Positions 7,162 to 14,562 of a DNA stretch of 18,061 bases are shown here, piece after piece; position 1 is the stretch's first letter; every line of letters begins with the position of its first letter. This DNA comes from JAAFIP01 sp043766985 (lineage in GTDB: Bacteria; Pseudomonadota; Gammaproteobacteria; Burkholderiales; Burkholderiaceae_C). Location of the stretch: positions 1 through 18,061 of the forward strand of contig JAYUHM010000040.1 of NCBI GenBank assembly GCA_043766985.1, read 5' to 3'. The notes beneath the pieces are model-generated. The model saw only the letters and a list, made by a program, of their open reading frames with translations. It did not search any database and was not told where the DNA came from. A program made the translations under genes and the position numbers.

Positions 7162-8376
7162 TTAAGCGCGTGCAGAACGCAGCTTGAAAGAAAAGTCGTG
7201 CAGCGCGGCAATACCGCTTTCTTCAGCACGTTTGCACCAGGCTTGCAGGTCAACCGCCAACTGCTCGCGGCTAAGCGTGGTGCTGCTCCACATGTGGCGC
7301 AGCTCGTCACGCATGGTGGCCATTTTGTCCAGCACGGGGTGTGTGGCGCGGGCCTGGGCCAAATGGGCCTGGGCCGATGCAGGCACCTTGTCGTCGTCGC
7401 GGTGCAACCAGCGCTTGGCGGTGGTCAGCACCGACAAGTCCCCTTGCTTGCTTTTCAGCGCGTCGATCTCGCGGGCACAGGCACTGCGCATCTCGCGGGC
7501 GTAGCCAGCCATCACTTCGTAGCGGTTGGCAATCAAGGCTTCCAGGGTCTTTTCGTCGGCCACGGGCTTAGCAGCGCCCAGCAACATCTTGGGCGGCACT
7601 TTTTTAACCTTGGCCAAGCCCACCATTTCCATGGCGCGGATGTAGCCCCAGCCGATGTCAAACTCATACGGCTTGACCGAGAATTTGGCGCTGGTGGGGT
7701 AGGTGTGGTGGTTATTGTGCAGTTCTTCGCCGCCAATGATGATGCCCCACGGGCTGATGTTGGTGGAGGCGTCTGGTGCCTCAAAATTGCGGTAGCCCCA
7801 GTAGTGGCCAATACCGTTGATGATGCCAGCAGCGGTGATGGGAATCCAGGCCATTTGCAGGGCCCACACGGCCGTGCCAGCGGCGCCAAACAGTGCCCAG
7901 TTGATGATCAACATCAAGCCCACACCTTGCCAGCTGTAGCGGGTGTACAGGTTACGTTCGATCCAGTCGTCGGGCACGCCGTGGCTGTATTTGGCCATGG
8001 TTTCCATGTTCTTGGATTCGGCGCGGTACAGCTCGGCACCTTCAAAAAATACTTTTTTGATACCGTAGGCCTGCGGGCTGTGCGGGTCGTCCATGGTCTC
8101 GCACTTGGCGTGGTGTTTGCGGTGGATGCTGACCCACTCTTTGGTAACCTGGCCCGTGCCCAGCCACAACCAAAAGCGGAAGAAGTGCGCTGGCAACCAG
8201 TGCAGGTCCATGGCGCGGTGCGCCTGGTGGCGGTGCAGGTAAATAGTGACCGACGCAATGGTGATGTGGGTGGTAACCAGTGCGTACAGCACGATTTGCC
8301 ACCAAGCCAGGTTCCACAAGCCGTGGCCGAACCACTGAATAATGGCATCGAACACAGGAGAATCAAAAACGAACAT
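7162..8376 (-). CDS. Acyl-lipid/acyl-CoA delta-9-type fatty acid desaturase
   Basis: Integral membrane di-iron enzyme of 404 residues that introduces a cis double bond into a fatty acyl chain, adjusting membrane fluidity. All histidine boxes are present: HRHQAH (48-53, HxxxxH), HRKHH (85-89, HxxHH) and HNNHH (220-224, HxxHH), plus the extra ligand His191 in GIGHYWGYRNFE. Hydrophobic stretches flank the boxes (about 24-46, 63-75 and 150-190). The C-terminal 150 residues are charged, helical and less conserved. Overall size resembles the bacterial DesB/stearoyl-desaturase group. The start at 8376 has a strong AAGGA Shine-Dalgarno. No fused cytochrome b5 or ferredoxin domain is seen, so electrons must come from a separate partner. 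The RNA methyltransferase gene lies 170 bases upstream on the same strand, so this gene may have its own promoter. Confidence 0.94.
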   Translation of the reverse strand: MFVFDSPVFDAIIQWFGHGLWNLAWWQIVLYALVTTHITIASVTIYLHRHQAHRAMDLHWLPAHFFRFWLWLGTGQVTKEWVSIHRKHHAKCETMDDPHSPQAYGIKKVFFEGAELYRAESKNMETMAKYSHGVPDDWIERNLYTRYSWQGVGLMLIINWALFGAAGTAVWALQMAWIPITAAGIINGIGHYWGYRNFEAPDASTNISPWGIIIGGEELHNNHHTYPTSAKFSVKPYEFDIGWGYIRAMEMVGLAKVKKVPPKMLLGAAKPVADEKTLEALIANRYEVMAGYAREMRSACAREIDALKSKQGDLSVLTTAKRWLHRDDDKVPASAQAHLAQARATHPVLDKMATMRDELRHMWSSTTLSREQLAVDLQAWCKRAEESGIAALHDFSFKLRSARA

Positions 8377-8546
8377 TCAATTCCTTAAATAAAAAAAGTT
8401 GTCCCAACGGTTTTTATACTTGTAACAGGGTTATACGCCTATTTTAAGGCAATGGCTCACCTGAAACTGACACCGCGCTACCGTTTGTCGCGCGTGGTGA
8501 CCTGTCGCTGAACCAGTTACATGGTGTTTGAGTACTTCTGCACGCA

Positions 8547-9842
8547 TTAGTTGCGTTGCCACACCGCTGCAAAAAACCCGTCCGTGCCATGCTTGTGCGG
8601 CCACAGGCGCAGGTAACGCGTAGGTGCATCCGCCGTGCCACTGCACAAAGCCTCTGCACCTTCCACCTTCAGTTGGGTCAGTAGGTCGCCCACTTCAAGG
8701 GGTGTGAAATCTTTATTTGCTTCGCTGAAGGCTTGCGCTATCGCTTCATTTTCTTCGGGCAGGAGGCTACAGGTGGCGTACACCAAGCGCCCGCCAGATT
8801 TGAGCAGGCGCGCGGCGCTTTGCAAAATGGCGCTTTGCTTGGCGTTCAGTTCCGCAATATCGCTGGGCTTTTGCCGCCACTTCAGGTCGGGGTTGCGGCG
8901 CAGGGTGCCCAGGCCGCTGCACGGCGCGTCTACCAGCACGCGGTCGATCTTGCCTGCCAGGCGCTTCACGCGCTCGTCGCGCTCGTGCGCAATGGCGGCG
9001 GTGTGCACATTGCTTAGGCCACTGCGCGCCATGCGCGGCTTGAAGGCATCCAGCCGGTGCGTAGAGGTATCGAACGCATACAAACGCCCGGTGCTGCGCA
9101 TCATCGCGCCCAGCGCCAGTGTTTTGCCGCCTGCGCCTGCACAAAAGTCCACCACCATCTCGCTGCGCTTGGCATCCACCAGCAGCGCCAGGAGTTGTGA
9201 GCCCTCGTCTTGCACTTCAATCTTGCCCTTTTCAAAGGTCAGGGTCTTGTTGATCGGCGGACGGCCCTGCATGCGCAGGCCCCACGGCGAGTAGGGCGTA
9301 GGCTCGGACTTGAAACCGGCCTTGGCCAGCTCTTTTTGTGCCTCTTCACGCTTTAGCTTGAAGGTATTGACGCGCAGGTCCAGCGGTGCAGCGGTGTTCA
9401 GGCTGTCCACCAAGGGCCAAAAATCGTCGCCCAACTGCGTTTTGAGTGAGGCGGCCAGCCACTCGGGCAGGTTATGGCGGTGCAGCTCCAGCATGCCCGA
9501 GTTAGCGGCAGCGGGGTTAACCGCATCGCAGGCGTCCAGCCAAGCCACCTCGTTGGGGTTGAGCGTGGACTTGATAAAGTCGCGCGGTCCGTAAAACCCC
9601 AAAATAGCCAGCTTGCGCTCACGCGAGCCGCTGCCCTTGGGCGCACTCAGCGCAAAGGCCTCGTACAGCAGCTTTTTGCGCAGCACGTTATAGGCTGTCT
9701 CAGCCAGAGTCGCGCGCTCACGCGGCCCGAGGTTACGGTTTTCTTTAAAAAACTTCGACACCACGGAGTCGGCAGGGTGTTCAAATTTCAGTACTTGGCC
9801 TACGAGATACGCGCAGGCATCGATCAATTGTTCAGGATGCAT
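8547..9842 (-). CDS. RsmB/NOP2-family RNA (cytosine-5) methyltransferase
   Basis: Cytoplasmic S-adenosylmethionine-dependent enzyme of 431 residues that methylates C5 of a cytosine in RNA, probably rRNA. A helical N-terminal region (about 1-150) is in the place of the NusB-like domain of RsmB. The catalytic Rossmann domain follows, with motif I VDFCAGAGGKT (231-241), motif IV VLVDAPCSGLGTLRRNPDLKW (Cys308) and motif VI LVYATCSLLPEENE (Cys358). The two cysteines are the release and nucleophile residues of this family. Size is close to E. coli RsmB (429), but the N-terminus is not clearly NusB-like and Burkholderiales often carry more than one paralogue, so I do not assign rsmB. The target position is unknown. 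It starts at the ATG at 9842; no strong Shine-Dalgarno is visible. Confidence 0.92.
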   Translation of the reverse strand: MHPEQLIDACAYLVGQVLKFEHPADSVVSKFFKENRNLGPRERATLAETAYNVLRKKLLYEAFALSAPKGSGSRERKLAILGFYGPRDFIKSTLNPNEVAWLDACDAVNPAAANSGMLELHRHNLPEWLAASLKTQLGDDFWPLVDSLNTAAPLDLRVNTFKLKREEAQKELAKAGFKSEPTPYSPWGLRMQGRPPINKTLTFEKGKIEVQDEGSQLLALLVDAKRSEMVVDFCAGAGGKTLALGAMMRSTGRLYAFDTSTHRLDAFKPRMARSGLSNVHTAAIAHERDERVKRLAGKIDRVLVDAPCSGLGTLRRNPDLKWRQKPSDIAELNAKQSAILQSAARLLKSGGRLVYATCSLLPEENEAIAQAFSEANKDFTPLEVGDLLTQLKVEGAEALCSGTADAPTRYLRLWPHKHGTDGFFAAVWQRN

Positions 9843-9936
9843 AGGGGGCTATTGTCCCACCGTTGTCTTGTGCGCCCCGCAATTTGCTTTTTGTGCTGTT
9901 TGGTTGGCTATTCAATACAGGGCGACCTGCAGCCGC

Positions 9937-11907
9937 TCATACATCCAGCATGAAGCCATTAAAAAATGCGGCCAGCGCCTCGGTCGCGTCCAGCGGCACG
10001 ATGTGCGCAATGTATTGGTCGGGGCGTACCACCACCAAGCAGCCGCGCTCGCGGTCGACGTGGCGCAACTGGTAGATGTTTTGGCTGGCATCTGCCAGCG
10101 CACAAAACGCCTTTTCATAGTCACGCAGCCCGAAGCGGCCTTTGGGCGGAAACAGCAACTCTGGCATGGCGGTGACAGGCAGTGTGTGATGGCTTTGCTG
10201 AAAGACGGCGCGCACATCGAAAACAGCATCCAGGTCGGCACCTGCCGGGGTATAGCGCTTCAGCGGCGATTGGGGCGATTGCGCGAGATAGCTGCACAGC
10301 TTACCGATGGCCGATGCAGACCCCGCATCATCGCCTTGGCCCGCAAAAGCGATCAACCGCCAACGACCGTCGGCCTTCAGCGTCTCGCCCAACTGCATTT
10401 GCTTGCCATCACCCACGCGTATAACGGGTGTGGAATGCAAGCGTGTGCCGATTAAGAGCCCCTGAGCCAAATGTTGGTGGGTGTTTGGCCCCGTGAGCAA
10501 GGCAGGCTTGTAGCGCGTGGCCGTGCCTGCCGTGTAGCGACCATGCTGCACAAAGTAGCGCTGCACCTCGCTAGGCTCTATCCCCGCGTCCTTGTCCGTG
10601 CTTGCCGCGCCGCCCATTGCCTTCAAGGGCGCGCTGAGCATTTGGGCCCATTCACGGTCAAAGTCAATCAGCTCTTTGGCCACCGCGTGCCGCTCTGCCG
10701 AATAGGTATGCAGCAGGCTGGCAGGGCTGCGCCCTTGCAGGACCGCCGCCAGCTTCCAGCCCAGGTTGAAGGCGTCTTGCATCGACACGTTCATGCCCTG
10801 CCCCGCTTTGGGACTGTGGGTGTGGCAGGCATCGCCCGCAATGAAAACATGGGGTAATCGGGTTGGGACTTCGCTGGCCTGCAAGTCATCAAACCGGTCG
10901 CACAGCCGCTGGCCAATTTCGTACACCGACCACCAGGCCACTTCTTTGATATCCAGGGTGTAGGGATGGAAGATGCGCTGGGCGGCGGCAATCAATTGCT
11001 CGATGGTGATGTTGCGGCTGGAGACGCGCTCGTTCGGGTTGAGCTTGTCCAGCTCCACATACAGGCGCACCAGGTAACCGCCTTCACGCGGAATGATCAG
11101 AATGCTGCCTTCGCTGGCAGATTGGATGAGCGACTTGAACCGGACATCCGGGAAGTCGGTGACCACCAGCACGTCCATCACGCCCCAGGCGTGGTTGGCC
11201 GAGTCGCCCTTGAGTGACAGTCCGACAGCCTGGCGTACCCCACTGCGCGCGCCATCGCAACCCACCACATAACGGGCGCGGATGGTCTCTACTTGGCCTG
11301 CGTGCTCAGCGTCTTGCCGCTCGAAGCGGGCCGTGACGGGGTAGTCTGCCGTCCCATTTGTCTCACCATCCGGCGCACGCTCCAGACCGCTTAAACGACG
11401 GTGATAGTGCGGCACCAGCCGCGAAGGCGAGCGTTGCATGATCTCCAGATAGAAGTCATGCACCCTTGCCTGGTTCAAAATCACATGTGGCATGTGCGAC
11501 AAGCCGTCCTCCACGTCTTGCACGCGTCCGCTGCGCACAATACGGCTGCGGTCTGCATCGTCGGGCTTCCAAAAAGTTGTTTCGTTGACCCAATAAGCCT
11601 CTTTCAGCACCTTTTCTGCAAAACCGAAGGCCTCAAACATCTCCATCGTGCGACAGGCCACGCCGTCGGCTTGCCCTAGCTGCAACGGCCCCGGCTTTTG
11701 CTCGACGATGACGGTACGGATATCCGGGAAAGCCGACAACTGTGCAGCCAGGGTGAGGCCTGCCGGGCCGCAACCGACGATCAATACATCTGCCTCTGTG
11801 GGAAGCGTGCCCACTGCGGCCCCTGACTTGGCCAGTTCTGTGACTGAAGCGGCTGCGTCCAACAGCCCTGGGTCACCGACGCGGAATCCATTCAGGTGAA
11901 ATTGCAT
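9937..11907 (-). CDS. mobA: 3-hydroxybenzoate 4-monooxygenase (flavoprotein hydroxylase)
   Basis: FAD- and NADPH-dependent hydroxylase converting 3-hydroxybenzoate to protocatechuate. The 656 residues match what I recall of Comamonas testosteroni MobA (about 639 residues) almost block for block: N-terminal MQFHLNGFR; DVLIVGCGPAGLTLAAQL (FAD dinucleotide fold, Gly45/47/50); GQADGVACRTMEMFEAFGFA; HVILNQARVHDFYLE; YVVGCDGARSGVRQA (DG motif); VFIAGDACHTHSPKAGQGMN (GD motif); and the C-terminal thioredoxin-like domain ending in LVVVRPDQYIAHIVPLD. The unusually close N-terminal and C-terminal matches favour MobA over phenol hydroxylase or TfdB-type relatives. It is divergent from a LysR-type gene, its likely regulator. 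GAGAG just before the ATG serves as ribosome site. Protocatechuate-cleaving genes are not in the window. Confidence 0.87.
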   Translation of the reverse strand: MQFHLNGFRVGDPGLLDAAASVTELAKSGAAVGTLPTEADVLIVGCGPAGLTLAAQLSAFPDIRTVIVEQKPGPLQLGQADGVACRTMEMFEAFGFAEKVLKEAYWVNETTFWKPDDADRSRIVRSGRVQDVEDGLSHMPHVILNQARVHDFYLEIMQRSPSRLVPHYHRRLSGLERAPDGETNGTADYPVTARFERQDAEHAGQVETIRARYVVGCDGARSGVRQAVGLSLKGDSANHAWGVMDVLVVTDFPDVRFKSLIQSASEGSILIIPREGGYLVRLYVELDKLNPNERVSSRNITIEQLIAAAQRIFHPYTLDIKEVAWWSVYEIGQRLCDRFDDLQASEVPTRLPHVFIAGDACHTHSPKAGQGMNVSMQDAFNLGWKLAAVLQGRSPASLLHTYSAERHAVAKELIDFDREWAQMLSAPLKAMGGAASTDKDAGIEPSEVQRYFVQHGRYTAGTATRYKPALLTGPNTHQHLAQGLLIGTRLHSTPVIRVGDGKQMQLGETLKADGRWRLIAFAGQGDDAGSASAIGKLCSYLAQSPQSPLKRYTPAGADLDAVFDVRAVFQQSHHTLPVTAMPELLFPPKGRFGLRDYEKAFCALADASQNIYQLRHVDRERGCLVVVRPDQYIAHIVPLDATEALAAFFNGFMLDV

Positions 11908-12020
11908 TTTTGTCTCTCTCGGGTTATGGGCTGAAACTGTCGCAGGTCTACACTATTTCGTCAAAGCTAACAATCGAATGTTGGATATATTGTTTTGATA
12001 TACAGCGCTACACTGTCCCC
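11908..12020. promoter_or_regulatory. Divergent promoter region between mobA and the LysR-type gene
   Basis: These 113 bases hold the start signals of both genes. An AT-rich core (about 11980-12003) contains GATAT twice, 13 bases apart, and a TAT-N9-ATA dyad, a plausible but unproven LysR-type binding site. CTACACT occurs twice in the same orientation (11948-11954 and 12008-12014). On the minus strand a TTGTTA / 17 bases / TAGACC pair could be the mobA promoter, but it is weak. Confidence 0.4.
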
Positions 12021-12929
12021 ATGGCAAAGCTTGATCTGGACTGGCTCAACGTCTTCGTTGAAATCTACAAAACCCAAAGCGTCTCACGCGCGGCGCAGGC
12101 GCTGGGCATGGAGCAAGCCAGCGCCAGCATGGTTTTAACCAAGCTGCGTCGGCACTTTGACGACCCGCTGTTCTGCCGCACCTCGGCGGGCATGGTGCCC
12201 ACGCCCCGCGCGCAAACCATCTACCCCGATGTGCTGGAGGCCCTGCTGCGGCTTGACAAGGCACGCGGAGCCAGCGGGGTTTTCCTGCCCCAGCAGGCCA
12301 AGCGCGAATTTCGGATTTGCATGACCGACATCAGCGAAATTGTGCTGCTGCCGCGGCTTGTCAACCATCTGCAAACCACCGCGCCGGGTATCGTCATCGA
12401 GGCGGAAAAAATTTCCCCCGAGAGTCGCCCCAGACTGGAGTCTGGCGACGCGGACCTGGCCGTGGGTTTTACGCCCGGCCTGGAGGCCGGTTTTTACCAG
12501 CAGGCCCTGTTTGCGCAAGACTTTGTCTGCCTCGCCGCCAGCAGCCACCCGCGTATCGGCGCAAAGCTCACCCGCAAAGCGTTTTCTGCCGAGGGGCATA
12601 TTCTGGTGATGGCAGCAGCCACAGGGCATTCCATTGTGGATAAAGTCTTGGCCAAAAACAAAGTGGAGCGCCGAGTGGTACTGCGCGTGCCCAGCTACTT
12701 GGGCGTGGCCCGCATCGTGGCCCAGACCGACTTGCTGGTCATCGTGCCACGCCAGCTAGGGCATGCGCTGGCCCAACAGGAGCAAGTAAAAGTGCTGGAG
12801 CCGCCTCTGCCACTGCCCACCTACAAGGTCAAGCAGCACTGGCACGAGCGCTTCAACCGGGATGCCGGCAACATCTGGCTACGCGCAACCATGGCCAGCC
12901 TCTTCTCTGGCAAGGGGCTGGACGTCTGA
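12021..12929 (+). CDS. LysR-type transcriptional regulator, likely controlling mobA
   Basis: DNA-binding regulator of 302 residues. An N-terminal winged helix-turn-helix (about 5-65) reads LDWLNVFVEIYKTQSVSRAAQALGMEQASASMVLTKLRRHFDDPLF, diagnostic of LysR proteins. The rest (about 90-300) is a periplasmic-binding-protein-like co-inducer domain. Its end (PTYKVKQHWHERFNRDAGNIWLR) resembles the NahR/NodD/PnbR branch, which often senses aromatic compounds. The open frame extends upstream to 11910, but the LysR fold starts at the ATG at 12021 and the extra codons would cross the divergent promoter. No Shine-Dalgarno precedes this ATG, while TACACT ends 6 bases before it, so the transcript could be leaderless. 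Divergence from mobA suggests it activates mobA in response to 3-hydroxybenzoate; this is inference. Confidence 0.9.
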   Translation: MAKLDLDWLNVFVEIYKTQSVSRAAQALGMEQASASMVLTKLRRHFDDPLFCRTSAGMVPTPRAQTIYPDVLEALLRLDKARGASGVFLPQQAKREFRICMTDISEIVLLPRLVNHLQTTAPGIVIEAEKISPESRPRLESGDADLAVGFTPGLEAGFYQQALFAQDFVCLAASSHPRIGAKLTRKAFSAEGHILVMAAATGHSIVDKVLAKNKVERRVVLRVPSYLGVARIVAQTDLLVIVPRQLGHALAQQEQVKVLEPPLPLPTYKVKQHWHERFNRDAGNIWLRATMASLFSGKGLDV

Positions 12930-13150
12930 CAACACCCTCCTCCACCTGGACTGGCCAGCTCCGACCGAATGCTGATGACCTAAGTGGCCTTCGCAAGCCC
13001 TCACTTTGTGTGTAATGTCAACCATGACGCAGACGAAATTACACCACCGCACGGCAATAGTTCTGCTAGAGGCAACAGAAGGATTTTTGCCCTCCGCAAT
13101 ATCGCGCCTCACACTTCAATTGATGTATGCTGTCGTCACCTAAGGCGAAA

Positions 13151-13155
13151 AGGAG
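13151..13155 (+). promoter_or_regulatory. Ribosome binding site fixing a GTG start
   Basis: AGGAG, preceded by an A-run, lies 5 bases before GTG 13161. It decides the start of the PPOX-type flavoprotein, whose open frame continues without homology about 180 bases further upstream. Confidence 0.75.
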
Positions 13156-13160
13156 TTGCT

Positions 13161-13775
13161 GTGCAAGATACCCATATTGTCTCCAGCGTGGAACAGCTTA
13201 GAGAAGTTATCCCGGCTCCGAACGCTGCGACTCAAAAAAAAGTATCCAGCGTATTGGACACCTATGCGCAGCAGTTCATCAGCGCATCGCCATTGGTGTT
13301 CATGTCAACATCAGACCGCCAATTCAACATGACAGTGTCGCCAAAAGGCGATATGCCTGGTTTTGTACGGGTTGAAAATCTCTCTACCCTGCTGATCCCA
13401 GAGCGTCCGGGGAACAGGCTGACTTACGGCTTTCAGAATCTCATTGAGACTGGAACTATCGGACTGATCTTCTTGATTCCCGGTGTCAAAGAAACGTTAC
13501 GCGTCAATGGCACCGCCGTCATTACGCGAGACCCCGCCTTGCTCAAAGAGTTTATGTCGAATGGCAAGGCTGCCCTGCTGTGTACACGCGTTACCGTCAA
13601 GGAAAGCTATTTCCATTGCGCGAAGGCGCTGATTAGATCCAAGCTATGGCAGAGCGAAGCCTGGAATGGCGTGCCATCCAAAGACCTCGCAGTGAAGCAA
13701 TGGGCCAGCAGTTTTGGCGTTGCAGAGGCTGCGATACAAGACAAGTTAGACGAGGACTACCGCTGTAACCTTTGA
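13161..13775 (+). CDS. PPOX-type (pyridoxamine 5'-phosphate oxidase-like) flavoprotein
   Basis: Predicted FMN-binding split-barrel protein of 204 residues. Recognisable parts are FISASPLVFMSTSDRQFNMTVSPKGDMPGFVRV (about 38-70), the FMN-site region LLIPERPGNRLTYGFQNLIETGTIGLIFLIPGVKETLRVNG (about 77-117), and AALLCTRVTVKESYFHCAKALIRSKLW in the C-terminal half. This order matches the MSMEG_1061-like group of PPOX-family proteins, whose substrates are mostly unknown; general nitro- or quinone-reductase activity is possible but not shown. The GTG start is chosen for its AGGAG. Base composition is visibly less GC-rich than the neighbours and AGA and CTA codons appear, unlike the flanking genes, which suggests separate acquisition. 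It follows the LysR gene by 231 bases and is convergent with the ModA-like gene. Confidence 0.82.
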   Translation: MQDTHIVSSVEQLREVIPAPNAATQKKVSSVLDTYAQQFISASPLVFMSTSDRQFNMTVSPKGDMPGFVRVENLSTLLIPERPGNRLTYGFQNLIETGTIGLIFLIPGVKETLRVNGTAVITRDPALLKEFMSNGKAALLCTRVTVKESYFHCAKALIRSKLWQSEAWNGVPSKDLAVKQWASSFGVAEAAIQDKLDEDYRCNL

Positions 13776-13858
13776 GAGGTCTACGTTTGATTACGGCAGC
13801 CTGAGTTGCCGCGCGTGTCTTCCTACGCGGTCACGCAGACGAAGGAATAAAAACCGAG

Positions 13859-14557
13859 TCAGTCCTCAAACCCACCCGCCAGCCGCAAAGCCGCTGCATC
13901 AGGGCTAATGAGCAATGCCACCAATGCAGTCGCCTGCGAAGGATTAGCAGCCTTACTGCTCACGGCCGCTGTGTACACCGTCGCCAACTCAAACTCTTTG
14001 GGCAACACGGCGATCAAGTCCACGCCCGCTGTGTACGAAATCTCGGTCACTTGCGTGCAGCCAACCAAGCCGGGCTCTGCGCACTTGGCCATCTCGGCCA
14101 TGGCGGTGGCGCCGTTGGGGAAGGGGCGTAGGCGGTTGGCTACTTGGCCATCTATACCCAACTGCTTCATCACGTTCATGAAGTGAATGCCTGCGGTGGC
14201 TTTGATGGGGTCGGGGAAGTAGATGCCGCTGGCCGCTAGCAGGGCAGACTTGAGCTGCTGCGGCGAACCCACTAGGGGCCGCGGACTACCGGCTTTGACG
14301 GCGACACCTGTACTCACTTTGCCCAAGGCGCGTGCGCTGCCTGCTACGACGTGGTCGCTGGCTTCTAGCTGGGCGATGAGGGCTGCGCTGAGGATGACGA
14401 CATCGCACGGTGCGCCTGCAAGCAACTGGTCGCGCATAACGCCGACGGCGCTGTAGGTGCCCGCTAAGGTGCAGCCGGAGCTGGCTTTAAATTGGGTTTC
14501 GAGTTGGGAGACCAGGCCGAAGGCTGCGCCGCCGCTCAAGATGTGGAGTTGGGTCAT
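13859..14557 (-). CDS. ModA-fold substrate-binding protein without signal peptide
   Basis: Protein of 232 residues from the ATG at 14557. It has the type II periplasmic-binding fold of the molybdate-binding (ModA/YvgL-like) group: LHILSGGAAFGLVSQLETQFKASSG at the start, VGVMRDQLLAGAPCDVVILSAALIAQL, YFPDPIKATAGIHFMNVMKQLGI, and a C-terminal VYTAAVSSKAANPSQATALVALLISPDA. Unlike true ModA there is no export signal; the in-frame upstream extension to 14605 is also not hydrophobic. It is therefore probably cytoplasmic or not a transporter component. Its ATG comes 5 bases after the stop of the Bug gene, with an AAGGCGGA ribosome site inside that gene's end, so the two are translationally coupled. 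It may sense or buffer the ligand that the Bug proteins bind. Molybdate binding is not supported. Confidence 0.83.
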   Translation of the reverse strand: MTQLHILSGGAAFGLVSQLETQFKASSGCTLAGTYSAVGVMRDQLLAGAPCDVVILSAALIAQLEASDHVVAGSARALGKVSTGVAVKAGSPRPLVGSPQQLKSALLAASGIYFPDPIKATAGIHFMNVMKQLGIDGQVANRLRPFPNGATAMAEMAKCAEPGLVGCTQVTEISYTAGVDLIAVLPKEFELATVYTAAVSSKAANPSQATALVALLISPDAAALRLAGGFED

Positions 14558-14562
14558 GTCAA

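Noticed and set aside
7198..8388. Plus-strand open frame of 396 codons
   Set aside because: It is antisense to the desaturase, whose histidine boxes and Shine-Dalgarno are clear; the long frame is a GC-rich codon-bias shadow.
8471..8499. Imperfect hairpin downstream of the RNA methyltransferase gene
   Set aside because: Pairing of CACC..GCGC with GCGC..GGTG needs a bulge and no T-run follows.
9937..11907. Annotation as phenol 2-monooxygenase or 2,4-dichlorophenol hydroxylase
   Set aside because: These share the fold, but the MQFHLNGFR start and the block-by-block agreement with MobA as I recall it favour 3-hydroxybenzoate 4-monooxygenase.
11910..12020. Upstream extension of the LysR-type protein by 37 residues
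   Set aside because: The LysR DNA-binding domain begins at 12021; the extension has no homology and would occupy the divergent promoter.
12984..13160. Upstream extension of the PPOX-type protein by 59 residues
   Set aside because: It is rich in His/Cys/Arg without family similarity, and an AGGAG ribosome site points to GTG 13161.
13812..13829. Hairpin CGCGT/ACGCG between the convergent PPOX and ModA-like genes
   Set aside because: The stem is only 5 bp with an 8-base loop and no adjacent T-run, so it is not supported as a terminator.
13859..14557. Annotation as molybdate-binding protein ModA
   Set aside because: No signal peptide, no modB/modC nearby, and the neighbours are carboxylate receptors; only the fold is supported.
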